The notes under the pieces were generated by a model. It saw only the letters and a list, made by a program, of their open reading frames with translations. It was not told the origin of the DNA and did not search any database. Both the position numbers and the translations under genes were made by a program. A stretch of DNA of 64,000 nucleotides from Hydrogenovibrio sp. 3SP14C1 (GTDB lineage: Bacteria > Pseudomonadota > Gammaproteobacteria > Thiomicrospirales > Thiomicrospiraceae): positions 124,001 to 188,000 of the forward strand of contig NZ_JARTLM010000005.1 in the NCBI RefSeq assembly GCF_029625905.1. The letters run 5' to 3'. Below, piece after piece: positions 26,857-35,691 of the stretch; position 1 is the first letter of the stretch, and each line of letters opens with the position of its first letter.

Positions 26857-27906
26857 ATGAGAAGTTTTGTCTCAATTGTATTTTTTATGCTGATAACGCA
26901 TACCGTTTACGGTTACGCCAATCAAAAGGCAGATTTATTTGATGTCCGCATTTTGCAAAATGGAGTGGCAGGCAGTAAAGCAAGCTTAGATGATAGTTTA
27001 TTAAATGCTATTAAAATCGAGTTGGTTCGATTAACAGGTAACCCTGAATTTATTCTCCAACCAGAGGCAGAGACTTTTGTTCGAAATCCAAAGGCATGGT
27101 TGAAAAGTTATCGATATGAACCCTATGAACAAGATGGGGTGAGAGTCGGTACTTTTTTGGTGTTTGAATTTGACCAAGAACGTTTTTATGACTACTTCCA
27201 GAAGCAGGGGCTGGTGATTTGGCCTTATGCGAATCGCCCGCTAACCTATGTAATGGGGTCGCAGCTGATTGCTGGAACATTGGTAAAGCTGAACCAGCAA
27301 AACTTAAACTATTCACCCAAAATGGATTTTAGGAATAAGGCTAATCAGTTAGGCTTGCCTTATGACGTGCCTCGAAATGAAGGACAATGGATTTATCCTG
27401 ATTCTGCGGATGGTTTTAATCAGCGCATTCCCGATATCTTGCAAGGAACGGATGCCGCATACTTGTTGAGTTTCCAAGTCATTTCAGGCATGGATGGCTC
27501 CGAACGATTTAAATGGCAGTTATTCAATCGGAATGGTCAGAGTCTTTTGCAATCTGAATCAACGGGGAGTACTTCTTATACTTATTTCGAAAATACACTA
27601 CAGCGGTTGATGCAGGCTTACTCTGCACCCTATCGTGAGCAAGCTGAATTTTTGGGTTCTTTGACGTTGGTGGTTAAAAATATTACGTCTATTGATCGAT
27701 TGACAAAAACAGAAGAAGCATTGAAGAACTTAAAACCCATCGTACATCAAGCTCGTTTGCTAGGGGTTTCAGAAAACCAGGCCTCTTTTGAAGTTGTATA
27801 CCAAGGCGATTACAATCGCCTTTTAGACCACTTTCAGGGAATGAGGGATTTACAGCTGATTCAAGATGACGCTGTTATTGGGAAAGTCATTGCAAAGTGG
27901 ATGTAA
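26857..27906 (+). CDS. DUF2066-family exported protein
   Basis: 349 residues. A signal peptide (RSFVSIVFFMLITHTVYGYA) precedes an N-terminal DUF2066 region with LNAIKIELVRLTGNPEF. The family is unassigned and conserved between purM and hda. It is divergent from purM and lies 55 bp upstream of hda, so it is probably co-transcribed with hda. Confidence 0.82.
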   Translation: MRSFVSIVFFMLITHTVYGYANQKADLFDVRILQNGVAGSKASLDDSLLNAIKIELVRLTGNPEFILQPEAETFVRNPKAWLKSYRYEPYEQDGVRVGTFLVFEFDQERFYDYFQKQGLVIWPYANRPLTYVMGSQLIAGTLVKLNQQNLNYSPKMDFRNKANQLGLPYDVPRNEGQWIYPDSADGFNQRIPDILQGTDAAYLLSFQVISGMDGSERFKWQLFNRNGQSLLQSESTGSTSYTYFENTLQRLMQAYSAPYREQAEFLGSLTLVVKNITSIDRLTKTEEALKNLKPIVHQARLLGVSENQASFEVVYQGDYNRLLDHFQGMRDLQLIQDDAVIGKVIAKWM

Positions 27907-27961
27907 ATCCATGCTGGATCAATGTTGGTTTGGTTCATAGTTAATTAATTAGGGAAAATGT

Positions 27962-28675
27962 GTGTTTGTACAACTGCCTTTAAAAATAGGGTTACGAGAA
28001 GAAGTTTGTTTTGATACGTTTATCGCGGAAGAAGAAGGCGTTGTTCTTGCGTTAAATCGGTTTCAGCAGACATTGCTGAAAAGTAATAACGGCGAAGCTT
28101 TTTATTTTCAGGGAGAATCAGGGTCAGGCAAAACGCATATCTTACAGGCGGCATGTCGATTTATGACTGAGAAAAAGTCCTCCAGTGTTTATTTGCCATT
28201 AGGTGATGACTCTTTGCCTTTGATTCCTGATGTACTGAATGGATTAGATCAGACTTTATTGGTCTGTTTGGATGATGTTGAAAATATTATTGGTCAACCA
28301 GAATGGGAACATGCTTTAGCGAGTTTGTTGATGCGTTCAAAAGAGCTTGGACATAAAGTCGTTTTGTCGGGCGTAAATCCGGCAGGGAGTTGGTCTATTG
28401 CAACAACTGAGTTGACTCATGCGATGATGTCCGTTCTTCCGATTACGCTTAAGCCGCTAACCAATAAATCGGATATTGTGCTGGCGATGCAAAGACATGC
28501 ATTAAAACTCGGTTTTGAACTACCTTTAGACGTCGGAAATTATTTGATTAAGCAATTTTCGACGGATTTACAGGAGTTGTTGTCTGTTTTGAGAATTTTG
28601 GAGCAAGCCACTTTTGTAGAGAAACGACGTATGACGTTACCTTTTGTGAAACAGATATTAACGAAGCATTCATAG
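27962..28675 (+). CDS. hda: DnaA regulatory inactivator Hda
   Basis: 237 residues, AAA+ protein related to DnaA domain III. Walker A GESGSGKTHILQA, Walker B LLVCLDDVENI, and the typical N-terminal QLPLKIGLREEVCFDTFI, which includes the beta-clamp-binding QLPLKI near the very N-terminus. With the clamp it stimulates ATP hydrolysis on DnaA after initiation. The start is GTG 27962, placed by AGGG 7 bp upstream and by the clamp motif. Confidence 0.95.
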   Translation: MFVQLPLKIGLREEVCFDTFIAEEEGVVLALNRFQQTLLKSNNGEAFYFQGESGSGKTHILQAACRFMTEKKSSSVYLPLGDDSLPLIPDVLNGLDQTLLVCLDDVENIIGQPEWEHALASLLMRSKELGHKVVLSGVNPAGSWSIATTELTHAMMSVLPITLKPLTNKSDIVLAMQRHALKLGFELPLDVGNYLIKQFSTDLQELLSVLRILEQATFVEKRRMTLPFVKQILTKHS

Positions 28676-28746
28676 TTTTAAAAGCTCGTTAAGATACGAT
28701 TTCTTAACCCGTTGAAACTATGAAAGCACAACAATAAGGATAAAGA

Positions 28747-29250
28747 ATGATTCAATCACCCTTACAAAGCAAACTTATTCAATCTTTCCTTGCGATCTTA
28801 TTGATTGCAGGGAGTTTTTCGGCACAAGCTGCGGTCAACTTCGAATTTAAAACCTTGAAGGGGGAAACCGTTAAATTATCGGATTTCCGGGGTAAATGGG
28901 TTATTGTGAATTATTGGGCTACTTGGTGTCCCCCTTGTCGAGTTGAAATGCCTGAGTTAGGCTTTTTTCATGAGGCACACAAAAACAATGATGCGGTTGT
29001 TTTAGGTGTGAATTATGAAGATGTCGATACGGATATTGTGCAAAAGTTCTTAGATCAAGAAATGATTAAGTTTCCGATTGTCAGACAAGTTGGTAAGATT
29101 GATGGTAAAAACACATATTTTGGTCCTTTGAGAGGGCTGCCCACAACGTATATGGTGTCTCCAAAAGGCGAAGTGGTTGCCGCTAGAACGGGGATGGTGG
29201 ACCAAAAGATGCTAGAAGATTTTATTAAAAAATTCAATAAGATGAAGTAG
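28747..29250 (+). CDS. TlpA-like periplasmic thioredoxin
   Basis: 167 residues. A signal peptide ends near SAQA, followed by a thioredoxin fold with active site WATWCPPCRVEMPE and the cis-Pro GLPTTYMV. The CPPC active site and ResA/TlpA-type insert suggest a disulfide reductase in the periplasm, for example in cytochrome c maturation or thiol homeostasis. Good ribosome binding site AAGGATAAAG. No dsbD or ccm gene is next to it. Confidence 0.9.
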   Translation: MIQSPLQSKLIQSFLAILLIAGSFSAQAAVNFEFKTLKGETVKLSDFRGKWVIVNYWATWCPPCRVEMPELGFFHEAHKNNDAVVLGVNYEDVDTDIVQKFLDQEMIKFPIVRQVGKIDGKNTYFGPLRGLPTTYMVSPKGEVVAARTGMVDQKMLEDFIKKFNKMK

Positions 29251-29332
29251 GAATGGGGTTGTCATTATTTCAAATGACACTGTTTTTTGTCGTCTCAATT
29301 GAGCATTTTTCGTTATGTTAGAATAGGTCATT

Positions 29333-29614
29333 ATGAATACAACACAAATTCGCTTCGGCTTAAAATATTGGCGGTTAGCCATTCATCTGATCTTTAAGAC
29401 CCAGCACTTTGGGGTGAATAACCTCTGGTGGGCAAAACAACCTTCTGCCATTGGGTGGCGTTGGTATCAGATATTATGGGGATCAATCACTATTTTACCG
29501 ATTGTGCGTAATTATCAATCATTAAAAGTCAGAAGCTGTTTAGGTTGGATTCCACAAGCAGATTGTGAAGCATTGGGGTATCAGCAGCAGATTGCTAAAA
29601 AGAGTCAAGGGTAA
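29333..29614 (+). CDS. Small Trp-rich protein, unknown
   Basis: 93 residues with an unusual number of Trp (WWAKQPSAIGWRWYQILWG) and one possible membrane-associated segment (about 40-60). No family recognised. It lies 9 bp upstream of the PilZ gene on the same strand, so it is likely co-expressed with it. The lack of a clear ribosome binding site lowers confidence. Confidence 0.5.
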   Translation: MNTTQIRFGLKYWRLAIHLIFKTQHFGVNNLWWAKQPSAIGWRWYQILWGSITILPIVRNYQSLKVRSCLGWIPQADCEALGYQQQIAKKSQG

Positions 29615-29622
29615 CACTGTTT

Positions 29623-30444
29623 ATGATTCAGATGGATCTTGAGCAAAGGCAATCTTCACGGTTTATTCGACCTTTTCAGGTCACTAATCATGAAGATGAA
29701 ACTTTTTCTGCTGCCTTTGTAGGGGCAGATGTCAATCTCACGGGCTTAGGGTTCTTTATCGAAGATCCAGACTTGTTTTTGCCGCAACAGCAATTAAGTT
29801 TACGAATTAAAAATGAACAAACAGATGAAGTTTATTGTCTAGAAGGGGTTGAGGTGATTCATCTCCGGCCAGATGACAGCGGTAAATACCTTTGTGGCTG
29901 CCACATTTCTCATGTCACCAGTAATCAGTTACTTGCCCATCATCGTCTCGTGATGACGGATGCGGAAACCGCGTTGGTTTCGATGCAAACATCCAAGCTG
30001 TCTGAGTTTAACTTTATGGAAGATGGCTCTGAGCTCTCCACTGATGAATCGGACTTCCAAGAAGCCAGTATGGCTTTGAATTTAGCAGTAACGCAGTCTG
30101 AATCGAATCAAAAAGAAGTTGCGCGATTTGTACAATCGGTGGAATCCATTTTCGACAGCTCGCAGACTGCCGATATGAAGCTGCAGGACTTAAAAGAAGA
30201 GTTTGAAGATTTCAAGCAGTACCTCGGTCAAATGAATGAAAGTGCCATTGCATTCTCAACGTTGGCAAAGCTTTTGGCACATACGCCTGCCGAGTCACAA
30301 GATAAGCTGGCTTGGAAAACACTGATTTCCGATTTTGAATCCCGCTTTTTAAGTGAAGAACAGCAAGTGGCTTATGATTTTATGCATCAAGGCTTAGACC
30401 CTGAAGAAGCCCTAAAAATCGCACAAGAGTATTTGAAAAGGTAA
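29623..30444 (+). CDS. PilZ-domain-like protein
   Basis: 273 residues. The N-terminal ~110 residues resemble a PilZ domain: QRQSSRFIRPF stands for the RxxxR motif and DVNLTGLGF for D/NxSxxG, both slightly degenerate, so c-di-GMP binding is likely but not certain. The remainder (about 130-273) is helical and acidic with a predicted coiled coil and no family match. Two diguanylate cyclases and a GGDEF-EAL protein elsewhere in the window could supply the ligand. Followed 5 bp later by an outer-membrane barrel gene. Confidence 0.72.
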   Translation: MIQMDLEQRQSSRFIRPFQVTNHEDETFSAAFVGADVNLTGLGFFIEDPDLFLPQQQLSLRIKNEQTDEVYCLEGVEVIHLRPDDSGKYLCGCHISHVTSNQLLAHHRLVMTDAETALVSMQTSKLSEFNFMEDGSELSTDESDFQEASMALNLAVTQSESNQKEVARFVQSVESIFDSSQTADMKLQDLKEEFEDFKQYLGQMNESAIAFSTLAKLLAHTPAESQDKLAWKTLISDFESRFLSEEQQVAYDFMHQGLDPEEALKIAQEYLKR

Positions 30445-30449
30445 GAGCA

Positions 30450-31340
30450 ATGAATAAGCATCTAAACAGATTGTTACCGATGCTTCAATGGTCGCTTTTA
30501 GTGGCTTTCTCCAGCGTTTCTTTCGCGAATACGCCTCCTACAACCAACCCTTTATTACCGAAAATTTCTTTGAATTACGGCTATTTAGACCAAGCAAGTA
30601 TCCAAGATTCCGGTGGAAAATTCTCCAATTATTCCTACGATTTCCTGGTGCAAAATGCCCTCGGTTATTTTGGTTATACTCAATGGGATCTAGATTGGTA
30701 TGATGTTGACCAACTGCCGTTTGGAAATGGTCAAGATCAACCCATCAACCATTTACATAAGGTGAGTTTCGGAGGAAAAATGGCTAAGTCATTGAGTAAA
30801 AAGGCACGTTGGATCAATGTTCTTGGCGCCTCTTCCGCTTATGAAGTAGAGATGGATGATTCTTATAGCGTGAATCTACGAAGTTTCGTGCTGTATCAAT
30901 ATCGCTCGGATGTATCGTTAATGGCAGGTGCTATGTATAATTATCACCCGGTTCGTAGTCGCTTGTATCCCGTTTTGGGTCTTGCTTACCGAGCTAAAGC
31001 CAAACAAGGGTTCTCGGCCGTGATTGGGTTTCCGCGTCTATTTGTTGCTTATGGTTTGACGGAGCGATGGAAAGTCAGCAGTGGCATCTCTTATCGACAA
31101 TTCATGGCGAAGCTGTCGGATGACAGTGCCATTGAACAACAAGGTTATGCGGAGCTACAAAGCTGGAAGGGCGATGTCATGCTGTCCTATCAATCAGGTC
31201 ATCACTGGGGGGTTGATGTGTTCGGGCATTATTCAGCTGATTATCGTTTTGCTTTTTATAACCGCCAAGGGCATCGGCAAGATCAATATGAAGTTCAACC
31301 GACTTGGGGCGGGGGACTGAAAGTTCGTTATCAGTTCTGA
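30450..31340 (+). CDS. Outer-membrane beta-barrel protein
   Basis: 296 residues. A signal peptide (LLVAFSSVSFA, cleavage before NTPP) is followed by alternating aromatic/polar strands and ends GGGLKVRYQF, with the C-terminal Phe recognised by the Bam machinery. The pattern resembles the DUF6268 type of predicted barrels. The role is unknown. Co-transcription with the PilZ gene suggests c-di-GMP-linked surface function, an inference only. Confidence 0.72.
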   Translation: MNKHLNRLLPMLQWSLLVAFSSVSFANTPPTTNPLLPKISLNYGYLDQASIQDSGGKFSNYSYDFLVQNALGYFGYTQWDLDWYDVDQLPFGNGQDQPINHLHKVSFGGKMAKSLSKKARWINVLGASSAYEVEMDDSYSVNLRSFVLYQYRSDVSLMAGAMYNYHPVRSRLYPVLGLAYRAKAKQGFSAVIGFPRLFVAYGLTERWKVSSGISYRQFMAKLSDDSAIEQQGYAELQSWKGDVMLSYQSGHHWGVDVFGHYSADYRFAFYNRQGHRQDQYEVQPTWGGGLKVRYQF

Positions 31341-31345
31341 GAAAG

Positions 31346-32194
31346 TTATTCTGGTATCAATTGTTCAGCTCTAAAATGACCATTCTCACCGGCAAGCAAG
31401 GCACTCAAAAAGGGGAGGCCTTCTTGCATTGTTTTCATCAAGGTCCAAGGCGGATTGATGATAATCATGCCGCTTGCGGTCATGCCTTTATCACTGTCTT
31501 TTTTAATGCCTAGTTCAAATAACTGAATATTACGGATATCGCTGTCTTTAAACGTTTTTTCCATAGCGTTAATACGGTATCGGTCAACCATTGGATACCA
31601 TAAGGCATAAGTACAATTCGAGAACTTTTTGTGGGCTTTAATTAAGCTGGCAATAGCGGTTTGATAGTCTTTCTTGACTTCATAGGGTGGATCCATCAAT
31701 ACGTAACCACGCTTTTCTTTCGGTGGGAGTTGGCTGATGCAGCCATGAAAACCATCTTCTTGAAAGGCGTGGATTCGACGATCCCCAGCAAAATTCTGAC
31801 GTAAGGTCGTATGTTCCCGAGGGTGAAGTTCAAACAGTCCGAGCCGATCCTGTTCACGAAGGATCTGCTGGGCAAACCAAGGTGAGCCTGGGTATAGCGT
31901 TAGTGTGTTTTTAGGGTTGAAGCGATGAGCCAAAGCAAGGTAATCAGTCACCAGGCCTGGTAGATTTTGAGCGTTGGGGTCAAGTGACCATAATTTGCCA
32001 ATACCGTTTTCATATTCTTTATTTTTTTGTGCTTCAGTTTTATCTAACGCGAAAGCACCTGTACCGGAATGAGTGTCTAAATAATAAAGGGGTTTCGGTT
32101 TTTGTATCAAATAGGTCAATATTTGAATGCTAACACTGTGCTTGAGTACGTCGGCAAAATTACCGGCGTGAAATGAATGCAAATAGCTGAGCAT
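31346..32194 (-). CDS. rlmJ: 23S rRNA (adenine(2030)-N6)-methyltransferase
   Basis: 282 residues, standard length. N-terminus MLSYLHSFHAGNFADVLKH is diagnostic, and the catalytic motif DPPYEVKKDYQ is the DPPY motif of N6-adenine methyltransferases; LDTHSGTGAFAL is the SAM site. It modifies A2030 of 23S rRNA during ribosome assembly. The coding sequence contains an exact CCAGGCCTGG read as Pro-Gly-Leu. Confidence 0.95.
   Translation of the reverse strand: MLSYLHSFHAGNFADVLKHSVSIQILTYLIQKPKPLYYLDTHSGTGAFALDKTEAQKNKEYENGIGKLWSLDPNAQNLPGLVTDYLALAHRFNPKNTLTLYPGSPWFAQQILREQDRLGLFELHPREHTTLRQNFAGDRRIHAFQEDGFHGCISQLPPKEKRGYVLMDPPYEVKKDYQTAIASLIKAHKKFSNCTYALWYPMVDRYRINAMEKTFKDSDIRNIQLFELGIKKDSDKGMTASGMIIINPPWTLMKTMQEGLPFLSALLAGENGHFRAEQLIPE
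31951..31960. repeat. CCAGGCCTGG palindrome, copy 7 (inside rlmJ)
   Basis: Exact copy in rlmJ, codons CCA GGC CTG (Pro-Gly-Leu), a different frame from the metG copy. No flanking A/T tracts. Confidence 0.85.
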
Positions 32195-32224
32195 AAAATT
32201 CCTTTGAAAATGCTAAGTTAAGCG

Positions 32225-33172
32225 TTAGCGGTTACGTTTGTTTTTCTTTTGTTTACGTGCATCCAGGCGAGCTTGTTTTTTTGCAGCTTTTTCAATCCGT
32301 TGGACTTCGACTAAGCGACTTTCTTCTTCCATTAGATCAGGTGTTTCAAAAGTTAAATTTCCTAATAAGCCATCTCGAATTTCGGTAATAAAAATACGGG
32401 AAATCTTATCCAGGTTTACTTGACCACCACTGACCAGACAGCCACGACTTCGACCGATTTGCTCTAAGAAAGCAACATCTGGTGCAGGATCATGAAATGG
32501 CAGTTCTTCTAACCCATAACGTTCTTTTAAACGGTCAGGGTAGGCTTGCATTAAATATTCTGCTGCATAACTGGCAATGTCGGGTAATTCAAATGCGGTT
32601 TCTTTAATTCCCCCTGTAATTGCCAAGCGATACCCCGAGTGTGCATTTTCAATGTTCGACCAAAGCATCCCTGGTGAGTCAAATAAGGTAATGCCATCTT
32701 CCAGTTTAATGCGCTGAAGTATTTTGGTCACTGCCGGTTCATTGCCTGTTTTAGCGATAGGGCGGCTGGCAAGGGTATTGATAAGGGTCGATTTTCCAAC
32801 ATTTGGAATCCCCATAATCAAAGCGTGAATCACTTTGACGGACTCGGATTTGCGAGGAATCATTTTTTTGATGATGTCTAGCACTTGCGTTTTTCTGTCA
32901 GCTTGTTGGGCATTCAACGCTAAGGTTTTAATATTTTGAGATTGTTCAAAATAAGCTTGCCAGGCTTCTGTTTTAGAAGGGTCGGCTAAGTCTGATTTAT
33001 TAAATATTTTCAGGGTCGGTTTATCGCCGCGTAAATTCGCGATCATGGGATTTTCACTACTATAAGGAATGCGTGCATCCAGCACTTCGATGATCATATC
33101 GACCTGTGGCAAGATTTCACGAATCTCTTTTTGTGCCTTGTGCATGTGGCCGGGATACCATTGGATTTGCAT
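32225..33172 (-). CDS. rbgA: Ribosome biogenesis GTPase, YlqF/RbgA family
   Basis: 315 residues, circularly permuted GTPase: G4 (FNKSD) precedes G1 (GIPNVGKSTLINTLA) and G3 (LFDSPGML). N-terminus IQWYPGHMHKAQKEI is typical. RbgA acts in late 50S assembly in Bacillus; the role in gammaproteobacteria is less defined. The C-terminal tail is highly basic (KKQARLDARKQKKNKRNR), fitting rRNA binding. It lies 30 bp upstream of rlmJ. Confidence 0.9.
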   Translation of the reverse strand: MQIQWYPGHMHKAQKEIREILPQVDMIIEVLDARIPYSSENPMIANLRGDKPTLKIFNKSDLADPSKTEAWQAYFEQSQNIKTLALNAQQADRKTQVLDIIKKMIPRKSESVKVIHALIMGIPNVGKSTLINTLASRPIAKTGNEPAVTKILQRIKLEDGITLFDSPGMLWSNIENAHSGYRLAITGGIKETAFELPDIASYAAEYLMQAYPDRLKERYGLEELPFHDPAPDVAFLEQIGRSRGCLVSGGQVNLDKISRIFITEIRDGLLGNLTFETPDLMEEESRLVEVQRIEKAAKKQARLDARKQKKNKRNR

Positions 33173-33287
33173 ACAAATTCCTGAAGTTAATTAAGCATTT
33201 AAAATAAAAAGAATTATAGCGTTTTAAACGCTTTCCATTGCCATAAATCATCTAAAAGGTAAATGACAATGGAGCGGAGGGAAAAGA

Positions 33288-33527
33288 CTATCTAGAGAAC
33301 ATACCTTTTAGAAAGCGAAATAGTAATACTGCACCAGCAACTAGCCAGATATAAACAAACCATCTAAAGAGTTCGTAAAATGAAGTCAATGGGCCTTCTA
33401 GGTGTTGTAGGCCTTCAGTTGTCAGTTGTCCATTTTCAGCTGTGCCCAGCACAATCATGACGACCAGTAAAAAAGCAGCACCAATCAAAGCACCTAAATA
33501 CAAAAAAATCTTTTGCCAAATATCCAT
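33288..33527 (-). CDS. Small two-helix membrane protein, unknown
   Basis: 79 residues with two membrane helices (about 6-27 and 52-74) and a short acidic loop between them. ATG start at 33527 with GGATCAGAA upstream. No family recognised. It stands alone upstream of rbgA on the same strand. Confidence 0.6.
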   Translation of the reverse strand: MDIWQKIFLYLGALIGAAFLLVVMIVLGTAENGQLTTEGLQHLEGPLTSFYELFRWFVYIWLVAGAVLLFRFLKGMFSR

Positions 33528-33679
33528 TCTGATCCTTGTTGATGTTTTAAAGAAAAAATAATTGTACCGAAATTAAAGGGCTAAGTGAGAGTAACACCAT
33601 GTTATTGAAAATATTTTTGGAGAAAAACCTTAAACATTTTAAGGGTTGTTATGCATGGGGGGATTAAAAATATCTATTT

Positions 33680-33705
33680 CCTACCTGATTGGTAGGTTAT
33701 ATACT
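33680..33705 (+). promoter_or_regulatory. Inverted repeat next to a possible -10 element
   Basis: CCTACC (33680-33685), spacer TGATT, GGTAGG (33691-33696) is a perfect 6-bp inverted repeat just before TTATATACT, which resembles a -10 box. It lies about 55 bp upstream of the gene at 33762. It looks like an operator overlapping a promoter, or a leader hairpin. Confidence 0.4.
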
Positions 33706-33761
33706 GGTCACGAGGTATAAAATTTCTTAATTGTTTTTAAGCACTTAGTTAGGAGTGGATT

Positions 33762-34082
33762 ATGCCAAGAGTAAGGAAAAAAGAGCCAAGAGACACAAGC
33801 AGTCAGTACAGCCCTGTTTTTTCATCAGCACAAGCTAAGAACGCTAAAGGAAGGGTTTACGCTTTCACGCCGAAACAAATTGATATGATGCCGGGCGATT
33901 GGTGTGAACCGGGGAATCCATCGCCTTATGAATTACGTACGACGATTCAAACCTGTAAGCGGGTTTGGCAGTTGAATAAAGACGCTTTATCGCATCCTGA
34001 TTGCGACATTGAAACCACACAATACAATATTAAAGTCTTGGAAAAACTGTATATTCAGTTAATGGATTATTTGGTGGAGTAA
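33762..34082 (+). CDS. Small basic protein, unknown
   Basis: 106 residues, Lys/Arg-rich N-terminus (MPRVRKKEPRDTSSQ), then a helical, soluble C-terminal half. No signal peptide or membrane segment. Family not recognised. AGGAG lies 8 bp upstream of the ATG, and the gene has an upstream inverted repeat and a strong downstream terminator, which support a real transcription unit. Confidence 0.6.
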   Translation: MPRVRKKEPRDTSSQYSPVFSSAQAKNAKGRVYAFTPKQIDMMPGDWCEPGNPSPYELRTTIQTCKRVWQLNKDALSHPDCDIETTQYNIKVLEKLYIQLMDYLVE

Positions 34083-34110
34083 GGGGGAGTTAGTGTGCCA
34101 CTAAATATTG

Positions 34111-34120
34111 CCAGGTCTGG
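34111..34120. repeat. CCAGGCCTGG variant, copy 8 (CCAGGTCTGG)
   Basis: One base differs, within the central GGCC. It lies 28 bp after the stop of the 33762 gene, flanked by TTG and CTAG, upstream of the main terminator. Confidence 0.65.
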
Positions 34121-34143
34121 CTAGAATGGTTTATTTGAGACGA

Positions 34144-34175
34144 AAAAAAAGCAAGGCGCGATGCCTTGCTTTTTA
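34144..34175. terminator. Bidirectional terminator
   Basis: AAAGCAAGGC, loop GCGAT, GCCTTGCTTT with A- and T-tracts. It serves the gene at 33762 and the convergent cold-shock gene. Confidence 0.9.
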
Positions 34176-34211
34176 TAATTGCTTTAAGCGATTACGAATT
34201 AACGTAAAGGA

Positions 34212-34418
34212 TTAAAGAGCAACGATGTTTTCTGCTTGAGGACCTTTTGGCCCGTCAGTTACAGTAAATTCAACTTTTTGGCCTTCAGCTAAAGTTTTGA
34301 AGCCTGAGCTTACAATTGCGCTAAAATGAGCGAAAACGTCTGGACCAGACTCTTGCTCGATAAAACCAAAACCTTTAGATTCGTTGAACCACTTAACAGT
34401 TCCTGTTGTATTAGACAT
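34212..34418 (-). CDS. Cold-shock protein, CspA family
   Basis: 68 residues, single cold-shock OB domain. RNA-binding motifs RNP1 (KGFGFIEQ) and RNP2 (VFAHFSAI) are intact, with [16 protein letters not shown] at the N-terminus. It binds single-stranded RNA/DNA as a chaperone. Upstream, over 200 bp lack a convincing gene, consistent with the long 5' leader usual for temperature-regulated csp mRNAs. Which paralogue (CspA, C, D or E) cannot be decided. Confidence 0.93.
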   Translation of the reverse strand: MSNTTGTVKWFNESKGFGFIEQESGPDVFAHFSAIVSSGFKTLAEGQKVEFTVTDGPKGPQAENIVAL

Positions 34419-34681
34419 AATAATATCCTGTAAATTTATAATATAAAGAGTGCCTTACGGCGTGAACATCAGAAAAATAAACTTGTACTTAAAACTACAC
34501 AGCACGGAGAATTACGAATAAAACAACGAAGTCGAGCAGATAAACAATAGAATTTCTTTCTTAGTGAAGTGCATTAGACGCTAGTTTCACTATTCTGTCA
34601 AACTTTATTTACGTAAAAGTTTAGACTGCAGGCAAGAAACCTTGGGAATCCCTTGCCCTGTATGGGGTTTACGACTGAAAA
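34419..34681 (-). promoter_or_regulatory. Leader/promoter region of the cold-shock gene
   Basis: 263 bp without a supported gene between the csp start and the YrhK gene. A GGCAAG/CTTGCC inverted repeat (34631-34636 with 34652-34657) may end the YrhK transcript. The rest is AT-rich and probably the csp promoter and 5' leader. Confidence 0.4.
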
Positions 34682-34912
34682 TTATTTTTTAAAAAAGTGT
34701 CTATCCCAAAGATCAACCAGCAAACGCCCGACAGAACCGATCAACATAAAGAACGAACCGACAATAAACAACCAAACTGCCAGCGTTCGATATATCTCAA
34801 ATGATGGCAGGAATAAAACACTGCCGATAAAAAACATCGTATTGCCGAATAATCCTAATGAAATGTGGATCCAGCCATAATCCTGAACCAATATGCGTAA
34901 AAAATTTTTCAT
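34682..34912 (-). CDS. YrhK-domain membrane protein
   Basis: 76 residues from the ATG at 34912. DYGWIHISLGLFGNTMFFIGSVLFLP and LFIVGSFFMLIGSVGRLLVDL are two membrane helices of the YrhK domain, of unknown function. The frame stays open to 35092, but the longer start has no ribosome binding site and would overlap the promoter of the divergent gene at 35096, whereas GGGGG lies 4 bp before 34912. The extra 60 residues are hydrophobic but unlike the family. Confidence 0.65.
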   Translation of the reverse strand: MKNFLRILVQDYGWIHISLGLFGNTMFFIGSVLFLPSFEIYRTLAVWLFIVGSFFMLIGSVGRLLVDLWDRHFFKK

Positions 34913-35095
34913 AAGACCCCCGATTTGAAGCATTAAAGGCAGTGTAAGTCTTTTTATTTTGACTTCAAGAGAGTCAATCGTTTTATTTATGCGTTCTTTT
35001 AAAATGGGTAAAAGAATTTTTATGCGGTCTATTTTTAACAAATACAAAAGTGGTGCTAGAATAACGACATTAATTTTGTCGAAAGGAGTCATTAA

Positions 35096-35665
35096 ATGGC
35101 CGTTTTAATTGAAGGGTATTCCATTATTATCAACAAGGCGCAAGCCATGAAAAACCAAAAGGCATTATCGACTTTGGCTTCTGTGAAAGGTACCTTGCAT
35201 CCCATGGCAATTTGTTCGGATGAAGGGTTGTTGCGTATTGGTTTTATGGATATGAGAGATGCGAACGAGTTTGTGATGGCATTAGAGAGTGCTGGACTGT
35301 GTTATAAATGTACCGAAAACGGTAAAGAAGCTGCCAAAGATATCGTGATGGTGACTCAGTTTGGAGAAGTTGAAGTGCCTTGCCCTTGGTTGAACGTGCA
35401 GTTTACTAAATTAAAGGATGATACCTTGATTTGCTTGGCATCGTTACAATCTGAAGAGAATGTTAGTGGTGTGGCTTTTCCAAAAGGCTGGGCTTTGAAT
35501 ATTTCGATGTTGAAACGTTTTTATGAAGAACGTACACACTATATGCAAGAAAATTATGAATTGGTTCGTGAAGAACCCATGCATGATATTTATCACAATA
35601 AAGATAACGGCCAAGAAATTCGGTTATTAAAACTAAAATTTTCTGAAACCATTCAAAAGTCATAA
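35096..35665 (+). CDS. Protein of unknown function
   Basis: 189 residues, soluble, with several Cys (LCYKCTENG and PCPWLNVQF) that could bind a metal or be redox-active. No signal peptide. GAAAGGAG lies 7 bp before the ATG. I do not recognise the family; the mixed alpha/beta composition supports a folded cytosolic protein. Divergent from the YrhK gene. Confidence 0.62.
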   Translation: MAVLIEGYSIIINKAQAMKNQKALSTLASVKGTLHPMAICSDEGLLRIGFMDMRDANEFVMALESAGLCYKCTENGKEAAKDIVMVTQFGEVEVPCPWLNVQFTKLKDDTLICLASLQSEENVSGVAFPKGWALNISMLKRFYEERTHYMQENYELVREEPMHDIYHNKDNGQEIRLLKLKFSETIQKS

Positions 35666-35691
35666 GCATAAATTCAAATAGGTTTAACGAA

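Noticed and set aside
34653-34880. Plus-strand open frame opposite the YrhK gene
   Set aside because: The minus strand encodes a recognisable two-helix YrhK domain; the plus frame is a shadow.
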